This document shows, piece by piece, positions 33,307 to 42,507 of a stretch of DNA of 64,000 bases. Positions within the stretch are counted from its first letter, which is position 1. Every line of letters begins with the position of its first letter. The stretch is from Planctomycetota bacterium. GTDB lineage: Bacteria; Planctomycetota; UBA1135; GCA-002686595. The translations under genes and the position numbers were made by a program. Below the pieces are notes generated by a model. That model was not told the DNA's origin. It did no database searches and worked only from the letters and a program-made list of their open reading frames with translations. The stretch spans positions 19,169 to 83,168 of the forward strand of contig JAJDEW010000129.1 of assembly GCA_029259595.1 (NCBI GenBank), in the 5' to 3' direction.

Positions 33307-35127
33307 ATGCCTTCCCTCGAGACGGAACTCACCGACGAGATGGCCGCTTGGGAAGCGGCCGGTTTGCGTCGCGCCCTCGACGACCAGCGCGAGGGGCGGG
33401 TCGACTTCGCCTCCAACGATTACCTCGGCCTGTCGACCGACCCCAGCGTGATCGCCGCGGCCCGAGAGGCGCTCGAACGCTTCGGCGCGGGCTCGCGGGC
33501 GTCGCGCTTGCTCGGCGGCGGAACGCCCCTGCACGAGCGCGCCGAAGCGGCCGCGGCCCAGTGGCTCGGCGCCCAGGCGGCGCTGCTCTTCCCGTCCGGC
33601 TTCCAGGCCAACCTGGGCATCCTCGCGACGCTGGCCGGACGCGGCGACGCGGTCTTCACCGACCAGCTCGTACACGCCTCGTGGATCGACGGGGCGCGCC
33701 TGTCCCACGCGCGCGTGCACGTGCACCGACACCTCGACCTCGAGGAGCTCGAGCGCGGGCTGCGCCATGCGCGTGGCGCGCGGCGGCGGATCGTCGTGAC
33801 GGAGAGCATCTTCAGCATGGACGGCGACGCGCCGGACCTGAACGCGCTGCACGAGATCTGCGCGCGGCACGCCGCGGGCCTGATCGTCGACGAAGCTCAC
33901 AGTGCGGGCCTGCTCGGGAGCGAGGGCTCGGGCGCTTGGAATGCAGCGGGGCTGGATCCCGACTCGCCGACGCTGATCGCGCGCATCGTGACGGGCGGCA
34001 AGGCGCTCGGCGTCGCCGGGGCCCTTGTCGTCGGTTCGCGCACCCTGCGCGAGCACTTGCTCAACCGCGCGCGCGCCTTCGTCTTCACCACCGCTCCCCC
34101 GCCGGCGCTCGCGGGCGGGCTCTGCGCGGCGATCGAGCGTTGTCGTGCGGCGGACAACGAGCGCGCACGCGCCCTGAAGCTCGCGCGTCAACTCGCACAA
34201 CGTCTGGGGATGCAGCTCCCGGCCGCGGCGATCGTGCCCTATGTCATCGGCGACGCGGAAGGCGCGCTCGAGCTCGCCGAAACGGCCAAGGCAAAGGGCT
34301 TCGACGTGCGCGCCGTGCGACCGCCGAGCGTGCCCGAGAACACGTCGCGCCTGCGCCTCGTCTGTCACGCCACGAACACGGACGCCGAGGCCGACGAGCT
34401 CGCGCGCATGCTCCCGCGCACGAAACCCAAGTCCACCCCCACTCCGCCCGCCACGAAGACGAGCCGCGCCCGTACGGGACGCACCCTGTTCGTCGTCGGG
34501 ACCGACACCGGCGTCGGCAAGACCGTCGCGAGTGCGCTCCTGCTCCTGGCGGCCAAGCGTCGCGGCCCCGCCGCGTACTGGAAGCCGGTGCAAACGGGCC
34601 CCGACAGCGATACGGAGACGGTCGCCAATCTCACCGGCGCCGCGCCGCACGAGCTCCTGCGGCCGGCCTGGAGCCTGACGTTGCCCGCGTCGCCGCACGA
34701 AGCCGCCGCCCACGAGGCGACGACGATCGACCCGTCCAAGATCGAGGGTGCCCTCGAGGGGCTCGAGCGCACGCTGGGGCACGCGCACCGCGTCGTCGAG
34801 CTGGCCGGGGGCCTGTTCGTGCCTTACACGCTGGACGTGACGCAGGCGGACTGGCTCGAGCGCAAGGGCGCGGCCTGCATCCTGGTCGCGCGTTCCGGAC
34901 TGGGCACGCTGAACCATACGCTCTTGACGCTCGAGGCCCTGCGCACGCGGCACATCGTGCCCGAAGCGCTGCTCTTGGTCGGCGAGCGCCACGATTCGAA
35001 CCGCGAGACCCTGTGTCGCATGGGACAGATCGAGCGCGTGTTCGAGATCGAGCCGTTCGCCGTGCTCGAGCGCCTCGCGCTCGACGCCTGGCTCGATGCC
35101 AACCCGCTCGACGGCCTGTTCGTATGA
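33307..35127 (+). CDS. bioF-bioD: Bifunctional 8-amino-7-oxononanoate synthase / dethiobiotin synthetase (BioF-BioD fusion)
   Basis: 606 residues. Residues about 1-375 are BioF, a PLP enzyme: FASNDYLGL, GSRASRLLGGG, IVDEAHSAG and the cofactor lysine at about 232 in VTGGKALGV. A Pro/Lys/Thr linker (about 376-392) leads to BioD (about 393-606) with P-loop GTDTGVGKT and YWKPVQTG. The chain would therefore catalyse the pimeloyl-thioester to KAPA step and the closure of DAPA to dethiobiotin, with BioA's step between them. The start at 33307 is chosen by its TAGGAT spacing; ATG 33298 is possible. The stop overlaps bioA as ATGA. Confidence 0.93.
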   Translation: MPSLETELTDEMAAWEAAGLRRALDDQREGRVDFASNDYLGLSTDPSVIAAAREALERFGAGSRASRLLGGGTPLHERAEAAAAQWLGAQAALLFPSGFQANLGILATLAGRGDAVFTDQLVHASWIDGARLSHARVHVHRHLDLEELERGLRHARGARRRIVVTESIFSMDGDAPDLNALHEICARHAAGLIVDEAHSAGLLGSEGSGAWNAAGLDPDSPTLIARIVTGGKALGVAGALVVGSRTLREHLLNRARAFVFTTAPPPALAGGLCAAIERCRAADNERARALKLARQLAQRLGMQLPAAAIVPYVIGDAEGALELAETAKAKGFDVRAVRPPSVPENTSRLRLVCHATNTDAEADELARMLPRTKPKSTPTPPATKTSRARTGRTLFVVGTDTGVGKTVASALLLLAAKRRGPAAYWKPVQTGPDSDTETVANLTGAAPHELLRPAWSLTLPASPHEAAAHEATTIDPSKIEGALEGLERTLGHAHRVVELAGGLFVPYTLDVTQADWLERKGAACILVARSGLGTLNHTLLTLEALRTRHIVPEALLLVGERHDSNRETLCRMGQIERVFEIEPFAVLERLALDAWLDANPLDGLFV

Positions 35128-36398
35128 CCCCCGAGTCGCTCTCCGCGCGCGACGCGCGCTGCATCTGGCATCCCTACACGCAACACGGCATCGAGGCCGA
35201 ACCGCTCGCCGTGCGCGCGGCCGCGGGATCCGAACTCGAGCTCGAGGACGGGCGGCGCCTGCTCGACGCGATCGCATCGTGGTGGACTTGCCTGCACGGT
35301 CACGGTCACCCGAAGCTGGTCGCAGCGCTCGCGCACCAGGCCCGCACGCTCGATCACGTCCTCTTCGCGGGAGCGACGCACGAACCCGCCGTGCAGCTGG
35401 CCGAACGACTGCTCGCGCTCGCACCCGCCGGACTCACGCGCGTCTTCTACTCGGACGACGGCTCGACCACGGTCGAGGTCGCGCTGAAGATGGCCTATCT
35501 CGCGCACGTGCACGGCGGAGCGCCCGAACGGACCGTGTTCCTCGCCCTCGAGGAGGCGTATCACGGCGACACGTTCGGAGCGATGGCGGTCGGCGACCCC
35601 GTGCCCTTCTTCGAGCCGCTCGCGCCGTTTCTGTTCGAGGTGCAGCGCGTGCCGGTCGACGCCGGCGCGCTGGATGCGGCTCTCGCCGAGCACGCGGGCC
35701 GCGTCGCGGCGGTCCTCGTCGAGCCGCTCGTTCAAGGGGCCGCGGGCATGCGCTTTCACGCGCCCGCCTTCGTGCGCCACGCGCGCGCGGCCTGCGACGC
35801 CCACGGGGCTTACATGATCGCGGACGAGGTCATGACGGGCTTCGGCCGCACGGGAACGCTCTTCGCCTGCGAACAGGCCGGGATCACGCCCGACTTCCTG
35901 TGCATCGCGAAGGCCCTGACCGGCGGAACGGTCGCCCTCGCGGCGACGCTGACGCGCGAAGCGGTCTACGAGGCCTTCCTGTCGTCCGACCGTTCGCGCT
36001 TCTTTCCGCACGGACACACGATGACGGCCAACCCGATCGGCTGCGCCGTGGCCCTGGCCTCGCTGGCCCTGCTGGAAGAGGAGGATACGGTCGCGCGCCT
36101 GAACGCGATCGGGCAGCGCATCCACGCGGGCCTCGTCGAGCGGCTCGACGGCGAGCGCCGCGTCCGCGACTTGCGTCAGCGCGGCGGGATCGTCGCCCTG
36201 GACCTCGTGCCCCCCGCGGGCGAGGCGCCGGGCTACCTCGCCACGATGACCCCGCGCCTGCGCGCCGCCGCGATCGAGCGCGGCGTCCTGCTGCGCCCGC
36301 TCGGCAACGTGCTCTATGCGCTTCCGCCAGCGTGCCTGACCGACGTCGAATGCGACCGCATCAGCACGGTCATGGCCGAGCTCGCCTTGCTCGACTGA
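35124..36398 (+). CDS. bioA: Adenosylmethionine-8-amino-7-oxononanoate aminotransferase
   Basis: 424 residues. Class III aminotransferase with BioA-specific features: IWHPYTQH at the start, SWWTCLHGHGHPKL, YSDDGSTTVEVALKM, the aspartate in ADEVMTGFGRTG and the PLP lysine in IAKALTGGTVALAATL, followed by FFPHGHTMTANP. It converts KAPA to DAPA, the step between the two activities of the upstream BioF-BioD fusion. Coupled to that gene by ATGA. Genes for pimeloyl synthesis (bioC/bioH, bioW or bioI) are not in the window. Confidence 0.95.
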   Translation: MTPESLSARDARCIWHPYTQHGIEAEPLAVRAAAGSELELEDGRRLLDAIASWWTCLHGHGHPKLVAALAHQARTLDHVLFAGATHEPAVQLAERLLALAPAGLTRVFYSDDGSTTVEVALKMAYLAHVHGGAPERTVFLALEEAYHGDTFGAMAVGDPVPFFEPLAPFLFEVQRVPVDAGALDAALAEHAGRVAAVLVEPLVQGAAGMRFHAPAFVRHARAACDAHGAYMIADEVMTGFGRTGTLFACEQAGITPDFLCIAKALTGGTVALAATLTREAVYEAFLSSDRSRFFPHGHTMTANPIGCAVALASLALLEEEDTVARLNAIGQRIHAGLVERLDGERRVRDLRQRGGIVALDLVPPAGEAPGYLATMTPRLRAAAIERGVLLRPLGNVLYALPPACLTDVECDRISTVMAELALLD

Positions 36399-36434
36399 TT
36401 CCGGGTTGTCATCGTCGCCGCTCGTGAGCACCGC

Positions 36435-36440
36435 TACAGT
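36435..36440 (+). promoter_or_regulatory. Putative -10 element for the DUF423 gene
   Basis: TACAGT, 7 bases before the ATG at 36448. Confidence 0.25.
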
Positions 36441-36447
36441 GCGGCGC

Positions 36448-36825
36448 ATGTCCACCCGGCGCATTCTCGTCATCGCGTGCGGCCTGGCCGCCGTCGCCGT
36501 CGCGCTCGGCGCCTTCGGCGCCCACGCCCTGCGCGAGCGTCTCGAGGCCGCTGACCAGCTCGCGCACTGGGAGACGGCCGTGCGCTACCAGATGTGGCAC
36601 GCGTTGGCCCTCCTGGCCTTCGGCCTCTTTCGTCGTGCACACCCCGGGGGCAGCGCCGTGGCGTGGTGCTTCCTCGTCGGCACCGTCTGCTTCAGCGGCT
36701 CGATCTACCTGCTCGCGCTCGAGATCGGAAGCGCCGTCGTGTGGCCCTTCACCCCGCTCGGCGGCCTGCTCTTGATCGCTGGCTGGATCGGCTTCGCGGT
36801 CACGGCCACGCGCTCGAGCGCTTGA
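36448..36825 (+). CDS. DUF423 (YgdD/TMEM256-like) membrane protein
   Basis: 125 residues, four membrane helices. The opening ALGAFGAHALRERL and WETAVRYQMWHALALL are the signature of DUF423, a small inner-membrane family found in bacteria and eukaryotes with no settled function; later FSGSIYLLAL and TPLGGLLLIAGW also fit. The start at 36448 follows TACAGT; an upstream ATG at 36406 adds residues outside the family alignment. Stands alone after bioA. Confidence 0.9.
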   Translation: MSTRRILVIACGLAAVAVALGAFGAHALRERLEAADQLAHWETAVRYQMWHALALLAFGLFRRAHPGGSAVAWCFLVGTVCFSGSIYLLALEIGSAVVWPFTPLGGLLLIAGWIGFAVTATRSSA

Positions 36826-36878
36826 CCCGAAGCGCGTTCGACAGGCGGACACGAGCGGGTCGCTGCAAGCGCCTTCGA

Positions 36879-37343
36879 TCAGCGCACTTCGACCGGAATC
36901 GTCGCGCTGGTGAGCTCGACCTCGCGGTCCGTCGTCGTATCCGTCAAGCGGATCGTGACGCGTCCGGGGCGCTCGGCCGCCGGACTGTAGCTAGAGAAGG
37001 TCAAGCTGCTTCCGGGAGCGAAGGTGCGCGCCTCGAGCCCGGTGCCACACCAGGCGAAGAACGGGCCCGGCGACCAGGCGCCGTCGGCGAAGAACTCCTC
37101 GGTCAGGATCGGCGCGTCCGGGCCGTAGCCGACGAAGGTGTAGGTCCGCTCGGTCGTGTTCGTCATGCGCAGGCGCATCGCACCCGAGACGGGGTCGCGT
37201 CCGGCGAGCTCGAGGGTCGGAAGGGTTTTCGTGCTCGGCGCGGTGGTCTCCGTCGTCGTCTCGACGAGATCGGCCGGAGGCCGCTCCGTGCGGCAGGACG
37301 TGGCGAACAGGCCGAGGGCGAGGGCAAGGTGGATGGTCTTCAT
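36879..37343 (-). CDS. Putative lipoprotein, unknown function
   Basis: 154 residues from ATG 37343; a longer in-frame start at 37382 would displace the signal. The first 17 residues are a lipoprotein signal with lipobox FATSC. A Thr/Glu-rich linker follows, then a beta-rich domain (about 45-154) with TLELAGRD, RLRMTNTTERTYTFVGY and a closing RVTIRLTDTTTDREVELTS (beginning RVTIRLTD), suggestive of an immunoglobulin-like sandwich. No named family recognised. Likely anchored in the periplasm or outer membrane. Confidence 0.7.
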   Translation of the reverse strand: MKTIHLALALGLFATSCRTERPPADLVETTTETTAPSTKTLPTLELAGRDPVSGAMRLRMTNTTERTYTFVGYGPDAPILTEEFFADGAWSPGPFFAWCGTGLEARTFAPGSSLTFSSYSPAAERPGRVTIRLTDTTTDREVELTSATIPVEVR

Positions 37344-37405
37344 GCACCTGGAACGACAGGCGCCGGGGCGATCTTGGCGCACATCTGGCTTTTTTCCGCG
37401 GACGA

Positions 37406-40400
37406 TCAGCGCTGGCCCTTGCCCGGGCTCACGACGGGGCCTTCGGGCTTTGCGCCGAAGCGCTTGCGCACGAGCGCGCGCAGCTCGGCTTCGAGCCTCT
37501 CGATCTCCTTCTCGAGCAGCGCCTCCGGGCTCTCGTCGGCGCCGTCCTCGGGTTCGGTCAAGGCCAGGGCGTCGACCTTCTCGGCCTGCAGCAAGGCGCG
37601 GCGGTACATGGCGCGCGTCAGGGCGTAGGTCGCCTCCGCCACGTCATCCGTCAACGCCTCGAACTCGCGCTCGAGATCCGGGGCGGCGAGCTCGACCAGC
37701 TGGACGAACTCGTCGAACTCCTCGTCGGCGAGCGTCGGCGCCAGGGCCATCGAGGCCGCGAGGAGCTCCGCGACGGAGCGCTCGCGCACGTGCACGCTGC
37801 GGCGCAGGAACTCGGCGAAGCGCGCCACGAGAACGGTCCGCCGGAAACCCGGCGTCGCGCCCTGCCAGGTCGAAGCGTCGGCGGCCGAGAACGCGAGGGT
37901 TTCCTCCGTCGCCACCTCGGCCTGCTCGCGCGCCGCCTCGTCGAGGGCGCCCGCGTCGACGGCATGGGCCGGCTTGTAGCGCAGGCGGACCGTGGCGAGC
38001 GGACCCGCCGTGTTCGCGAAGGAGGCCAGCTCGACTTCGTACAGCGCCGAGACCTGATGGCCGGCGTTGATCTCGCCCGCGTCGACCGCATCGTCGCGGA
38101 AGAGCCGATCGGCGATGGCGCGATTCTCGTAGCCGAGCTGACGGTAGCTCAGGACCTGGGCGGGATCGAATTCGACCTGGATCTTCACGTCGCGCGCGAC
38201 GGGTTGGAAGGCGCCGGTGAAGTTCTCGACGAGCGCCCGCCGGGCTTCCCGCTCGGAGTCGATCGTGTTGAACAGACCATCGCCGCGATCCGCCAGCTGC
38301 TCGAGGAAGGCGTCGTGGTGATCGCCCATCCCGACGCCGACGGTGTTCAGGTACACACCCTGGTCGCGCTGCGCGCTGACACCGGCCAGGAGACTCAGCT
38401 GGTCCGTTTCGCCGATGTTGCCGACGCCGTCCGAGAGCAGCACCACGCGGTTCACTGCGTTCGCGGTCAGCTGCGACGCGGCGTGCTCGAAGCCCGTCAA
38501 GAGGCCGGCCTCGAGGTTCGTCCCGCCCCCGGGCTCCAGCGCGGCGATCACGTCCAGCGCGGCGCTACGGTTGGCGGCCGAGGTCATCGGCAGGGCCACG
38601 CTCGCCTCATTCGCGAAGGTCACGATCGCGAGCGAGTCGTTCGTGGACAGCTGCTCGAGCAGGAGCTCGAGGCTCTTCTTCACGAGCGGCATGCGCAACG
38701 GCATGTCCATCGAACCCGACACGTCGACCACGAAGGTCAAGGCCAGGTCCTGACGCTCGAAGGCGTCGACGTCGCGCGCTCGCACGCCGACCCGCAGAAC
38801 CTGCAGCGTCGCAGCGCGCGCATCGAAGGCCGGAGCCAGCTCGACACGCACGGCGAAGGGGCGCCCTTCGGTCGGAGGCACGAGGTCGGGCCGGAAGTAG
38901 TTGACGAACTCCTCGGTACGCACCTGCTCGCGCGCCGGCAAGCGACCGGCGCGGAGCGTGCGCCGTGCGAGGGCGTAGCTGGCCGTGTCGACGTCCGCCG
39001 CGAAGGTCGAGAGCGGATCGTCGGCGGTGCGCACGAAGGGGTGCTCGCCCCAGCAACGGAAGAAGTAGTCCCGCGGCGCCTCGTTCGGGCGCAGTCCGCA
39101 CATGCTGTCCAGCTGCGCGAGGTAGGCCTTCGCGTCCGCGGGGTTCCGTGCGGCGGAGAGCTCGTCGCGCAGCGCGTTGTCACGCTCCTCCGACTCGACG
39201 TAGCCGATGTCGCGCAGGAGCTCGACCTCCTTGCGCCCGTCCTTTCGTGCTCGCCTCGGAGCCGCTTCGAGCAGCCCGCGCAGGTCCTGCGCCTGCTCCT
39301 TGTCGTCGCGCTGCCTGGGAGTGACGAACCGGCGCTCCGGTCCGCCGCCCCCGTAGCCCAGCGCCTCGAGCGTCGGCTCCGCGATCGGTTCCTCTTCGGC
39401 TTCCGCTTGGCGGACGCGACCGCCATGCCTGTTGCCGAAGCGCGCCCCTCCGCTCGCGGGCGGCACGGTGTCGCCGGCACCCTTGTAGGTCACCGCCCGA
39501 CCTCCGGCCGAAGCGGGGGACTTCAGCGCCTGGCCTCCCGCCCCACCGGGCGCTCCCAGCCCGGGGGAACTCGGCCCGCTCGCAGACGGAGCGGACGGGG
39601 TCGCGGACGGCTCGAGTCCGGCGGCGACGGACGGCTCGCCCCGTGCGAGGAGACCGAGCTGCACCTCGAGCGGGCCGTCGGCGAGCTTGTCCGTACCATC
39701 GTCCCCGCCCCCGGCCACGTAACCGAGCGAGTTCAGTTCCTCGAAAGTCGCTTCGAAGTCGAGCTCTCCCAGGTCCCCCAAGGCTCGGTCCGGATCGGAA
39801 GCCGTCACGCTGGAGGCGTCGGAGAAGAGACTCGCCCCGAGAGCGTCCCCAGGAGCGACTTCAGGAGCGACTTCGGCCGCCTGCTCGCGCACGGCCTCGC
39901 CGGCCTGAAACGCGAGCTCCTTCGACTCTCCGAGCCCTTCCGCCTTCGCGAGCGTGCTCGCCTTCTGCCGTTGCGCATACGCATCCTCGGGGGGTGCGTA
40001 GCGCGCAGCGCCGGCGTCGGAGTCCTTGCGGAAGCCGGATTCGAGCTCGGGTGCCCGCGCCACCCCGTCGAGGGCGGTCGCGGCGGGCGCCGGCGGGGCG
40101 TGCAACTCTTTCCACAGCACGACGCCGCCGAACAGCAAGACGACTGCCGCGGCGGCGCGGACGAACGGTCCCCCGCGCAGCAACAGGAAGCCGCCACGGT
40201 GCTCGCGGGCGCGTACGTCCTCGTCGCGTCGATCGCTGGCGGCCGCGACGATGCGCTGCGCCAGGTCGTTCCCGGCCGAGGAAGCGTCCTCCGTCGTGTA
40301 GGCGGTCCGCACGAGGCCGATGGTCGCTTCCAGGCGTTCCTTCTCGGCGCTGAGCTCGGGCGAGGCCGCCAGCTCGTCCTCGAAGGCCGCGCGTTCGGTG

Positions 40401-40477
40401 TCTTCGAGCTCGCCGAAGACGTAGGCGCACAGCTTCTCTTGCAGAAGCTCGCGTTCGCTCTTGTCGTGCGCGCTCAT
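37406..40477 (-). CDS. Anti-sigma-like membrane protein with vWA and DUF3520 domains (YfbK type)
   Basis: 1023 residues. Residues 1-60 (LCAYVFGELEDTERAAFEDEL) look like the cytoplasmic end of anti-sigma factors, without zinc ligands. One membrane helix (about 104-122) follows. Then comes a long low-complexity Ala/Gly/Pro/Ser-rich region (about 125-480) with short GYVAGGG and GYGGGG motifs. After that are an N-terminal vWF_A module (DPLSTFAADVDTASYALAR) and a vWA domain with MIDAS DVSGSM near 585-590. A DUF3520-type C-terminus precedes a charged coiled-coil end. Coupled by ATGA to the ECF sigma gene upstream, which suggests it holds that sigma factor at the membrane. Upstream in-frame extension (to 42520) is rejected. 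Confidence 0.85.
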   Translation of the reverse strand: MSAHDKSERELLQEKLCAYVFGELEDTERAAFEDELAASPELSAEKERLEATIGLVRTAYTTEDASSAGNDLAQRIVAAASDRRDEDVRAREHRGGFLLLRGGPFVRAAAAVVLLFGGVVLWKELHAPPAPAATALDGVARAPELESGFRKDSDAGAARYAPPEDAYAQRQKASTLAKAEGLGESKELAFQAGEAVREQAAEVAPEVAPGDALGASLFSDASSVTASDPDRALGDLGELDFEATFEELNSLGYVAGGGDDGTDKLADGPLEVQLGLLARGEPSVAAGLEPSATPSAPSASGPSSPGLGAPGGAGGQALKSPASAGGRAVTYKGAGDTVPPASGGARFGNRHGGRVRQAEAEEEPIAEPTLEALGYGGGGPERRFVTPRQRDDKEQAQDLRGLLEAAPRRARKDGRKEVELLRDIGYVESEERDNALRDELSAARNPADAKAYLAQLDSMCGLRPNEAPRDYFFRCWGEHPFVRTADDPLSTFAADVDTASYALARRTLRAGRLPAREQVRTEEFVNYFRPDLVPPTEGRPFAVRVELAPAFDARAATLQVLRVGVRARDVDAFERQDLALTFVVDVSGSMDMPLRMPLVKKSLELLLEQLSTNDSLAIVTFANEASVALPMTSAANRSAALDVIAALEPGGGTNLEAGLLTGFEHAASQLTANAVNRVVLLSDGVGNIGETDQLSLLAGVSAQRDQGVYLNTVGVGMGDHHDAFLEQLADRGDGLFNTIDSEREARRALVENFTGAFQPVARDVKIQVEFDPAQVLSYRQLGYENRAIADRLFRDDAVDAGEINAGHQVSALYEVELASFANTAGPLATVRLRYKPAHAVDAGALDEAAREQAEVATEETLAFSAADASTWQGATPGFRRTVLVARFAEFLRRSVHVRERSVAELLAASMALAPTLADEEFDEFVQLVELAAPDLEREFEALTDDVAEATYALTRAMYRRALLQAEKVDALALTEPEDGADESPEALLEKEIERLEAELRALVRKRFGAKPEGPVVSPGKGQR

Positions 40478-41085
40478 GACAGTTCTCCATGCAGGTTCTG
40501 GACCTGCGTTCGGGATGCGTCGATCAGGGGGGCCAACTCGGTGGACAGCGCCTTCAATCCGACGCTGATCAACCAACCGATCGTGCCCGCCTTCTTCCCG
40601 GTGATCTCGGCGATCTCCTTGTAGCTGCGATCGCCCAGGAGGCGCAGCACGAGCACTTCGCGCTGCTCCTCGGGCAGCTTCGCCAACCCGCGTTCGACCG
40701 CATCGCGCGTATCGTTCGCTTCGACCGTGCCCAACCCGCCGCGGGTGGCCTCGTTCGTCGCGACCGTTTCCTCGCGCCGCTTGCGACGTTTTTCGCTTCG
40801 CATGGCATCCATACAGAGATTCCTCGTCACCCGGTGAAGCCACGAGGCCAGGACGGCGGTCTCCGCCTCCGGATTCCCGCGGGCTGCGGGGGGGAGTTCC
40901 GGGGGTTTCTCGGCGAGGCGCAGGAAGGCGTCCTGCACGACGTCCTCGGAGGCGCCCGCGTCCCCGAGCAGCGCCCGTGCGTGTCGCACGAGGGCCGCCT
41001 GGTGGCGTTGCACGAGGATCCCGAGCGCGTCGGCAGCGCCGGCGGTCCAGGCCTCGAGCAGGGTTGCGTCCGAGCGTTCGTCCAT
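40474..41085 (-). CDS. ECF RNA polymerase sigma factor paired with the vWA protein
   Basis: 203 residues from ATG 41085 (MDERSDATLLEAW). Sigma2 (about 20-95) includes ASEDVVQDAFLRLAE and SWLHRVTRNLCMDAMRSEKR (start SWLHRVTR). Sigma4 (about 135-190) has LPEEQREVLVLRLLGDRSYKEIA and a helix-turn-helix around TGKKAGTIGWLISVGLKAL. The stop overlaps the vWA gene start as ATGA. Pairs of ECF sigma plus YfbK-like vWA protein occur in several phyla; the signal is unknown. Divergent from the arginase-family gene with 118 bases between. Confidence 0.9.
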   Translation of the reverse strand: MDERSDATLLEAWTAGAADALGILVQRHQAALVRHARALLGDAGASEDVVQDAFLRLAEKPPELPPAARGNPEAETAVLASWLHRVTRNLCMDAMRSEKRRKRREETVATNEATRGGLGTVEANDTRDAVERGLAKLPEEQREVLVLRLLGDRSYKEIAEITGKKAGTIGWLISVGLKALSTELAPLIDASRTQVQNLHGELS

Positions 41086-41203
41086 TCGCGTGGCTCTGGG
41101 GTGCGAAACGGCAGCCACCGGCGGCCTCTTGGCGCAATCCCGAAGAAATCGATGCCGGCGGGCGAGGGCGACGATAGAACGCGCCCTGGCCCGAGGCCCC
41201 CCC

Positions 41204-42280
41204 ATGAGCGGAACTTTCGACCCTGACGCCGCCGCGCGCCCCGACGCCGGGATCTTCGGCCTCGCATGCGACCCCGCGCAGGCCGCCGTCCACGTCCTCG
41301 GCGTGCCCTTCGACGCCACGACGTCCTACCGCCGCGGCACCGCGCACGGACCGGACGCGATCCTGCGTGCGAGCCATCAGGTCGACCTCTTCGACCTCTA
41401 CACGGGCCGGCCCTACGAGGCGGGCATCTGGATGGACCCCCTGTCCGATGCCGTCGATGCCTGGAACCGCGAGGCCGGAGCCTTGACGTCCGACATCCGC
41501 GGCCGGCTCGACGTGGGCGAGACGGAGGCCGAGCTGGCCAAGGCCTTCGCGCGCGTCAACGCGATCGGCGGCGAGCTCAACACGTGGGTCTACGAGCGCA
41601 CGCGCGAGAAGCTCGAGGCCGGAAAGCTCGTCGGCTTGGTCGGCGGGGACCACGCGACGCCCTTCGGTGCGATCCGCGCGCAGGCCGAGCGCCATCCCGG
41701 CCTCGGCCTCCTGCACGTCGACGCCCACGCCGACCTGCGGCGGGCCTACGAGGGCTTCACCTGGTCGCACGCCTCGATCTTTCACAACGTGCTCGAGCAC
41801 GTCGGCGACGTCAAACAACTCCTGCAGGTCGGCATCCGCGACCTGTGCGAGGAGGAAGCGGACACGATCGCGAGCTCCAAGGGCCGCATCCGGGCCGTCT
41901 TCGACAAGGACTGGTTCCGCACCAAGCACTGCGGCGACAGCCTCGTCGCGCTCGTGCGGCGCGAGCTCGAAGTGCTGCCCGAGAAGGTCTACGTCAGCTT
42001 CGACATCGACGGCTTGGACCCCGCCTTCTGCCCGAACACCGGTACGCCGGTGCCGGGGGGCCTCTCCTGGGACGAAGCCAACCTGTGGCTCGACGAACTC
42101 GTGCGCTCGGGTCGCACAATCGTCGGCTTCGACGTCAACGAGGTCGCGCCGGGCAAGGAACGCCCTCTGGGAGAAGGCTGGGACGAGATCGTCGGCGCCC
42201 GCCTGCTCTACCGCCTGATCGGCTTCGCGCTCGCGAGCGGCGCCACGTCGGCCGGCGCAGCGCCGCGGTCCCGATCGTGA
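41204..42280 (+). CDS. Arginase/agmatinase/formiminoglutamase-family ureohydrolase
   Basis: 358 residues, somewhat longer than the usual 290-320. The three manganese-binding signatures of the family are intact: GGDHA, HVDAHADL and SFDIDGLDPAFCP. GVPFDATTSYRRGTAHGP near the N-terminus is also conserved. These enzymes hydrolyse guanidino groups to urea (arginine, agmatine, guanidinobutyrate) or formiminoglutamate to formamide. The insertion around residues 85-135 and the lack of neighbours in a pathway leave the substrate open. The start at 41204 is the first ATG giving the family N-terminus. Confidence 0.88.
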   Translation: MSGTFDPDAAARPDAGIFGLACDPAQAAVHVLGVPFDATTSYRRGTAHGPDAILRASHQVDLFDLYTGRPYEAGIWMDPLSDAVDAWNREAGALTSDIRGRLDVGETEAELAKAFARVNAIGGELNTWVYERTREKLEAGKLVGLVGGDHATPFGAIRAQAERHPGLGLLHVDAHADLRRAYEGFTWSHASIFHNVLEHVGDVKQLLQVGIRDLCEEEADTIASSKGRIRAVFDKDWFRTKHCGDSLVALVRRELEVLPEKVYVSFDIDGLDPAFCPNTGTPVPGGLSWDEANLWLDELVRSGRTIVGFDVNEVAPGKERPLGEGWDEIVGARLLYRLIGFALASGATSAGAAPRSRS

Positions 42281-42507
42281 ATTCGATGGCATTGCGCGGA
42301 GCCAATGAGGGGTTCTCGCGGGAGCGGTCGGGGCCCGTGGCCCAGCCCGACGAGGAAAACCGGCGAAGAGCGCGGACCTGCGACTCCGCCGGACCAGAAT
42401 GGAACGCGGAGTCTCTGGACGAAATCCGGCGGGCGCTCTCCCCAACGAATCCTGTCGAAGAGAATGCAAGTCGCCCGGTCCGGTAGGGTGACGCCGCACG
42501 CGAGCCC

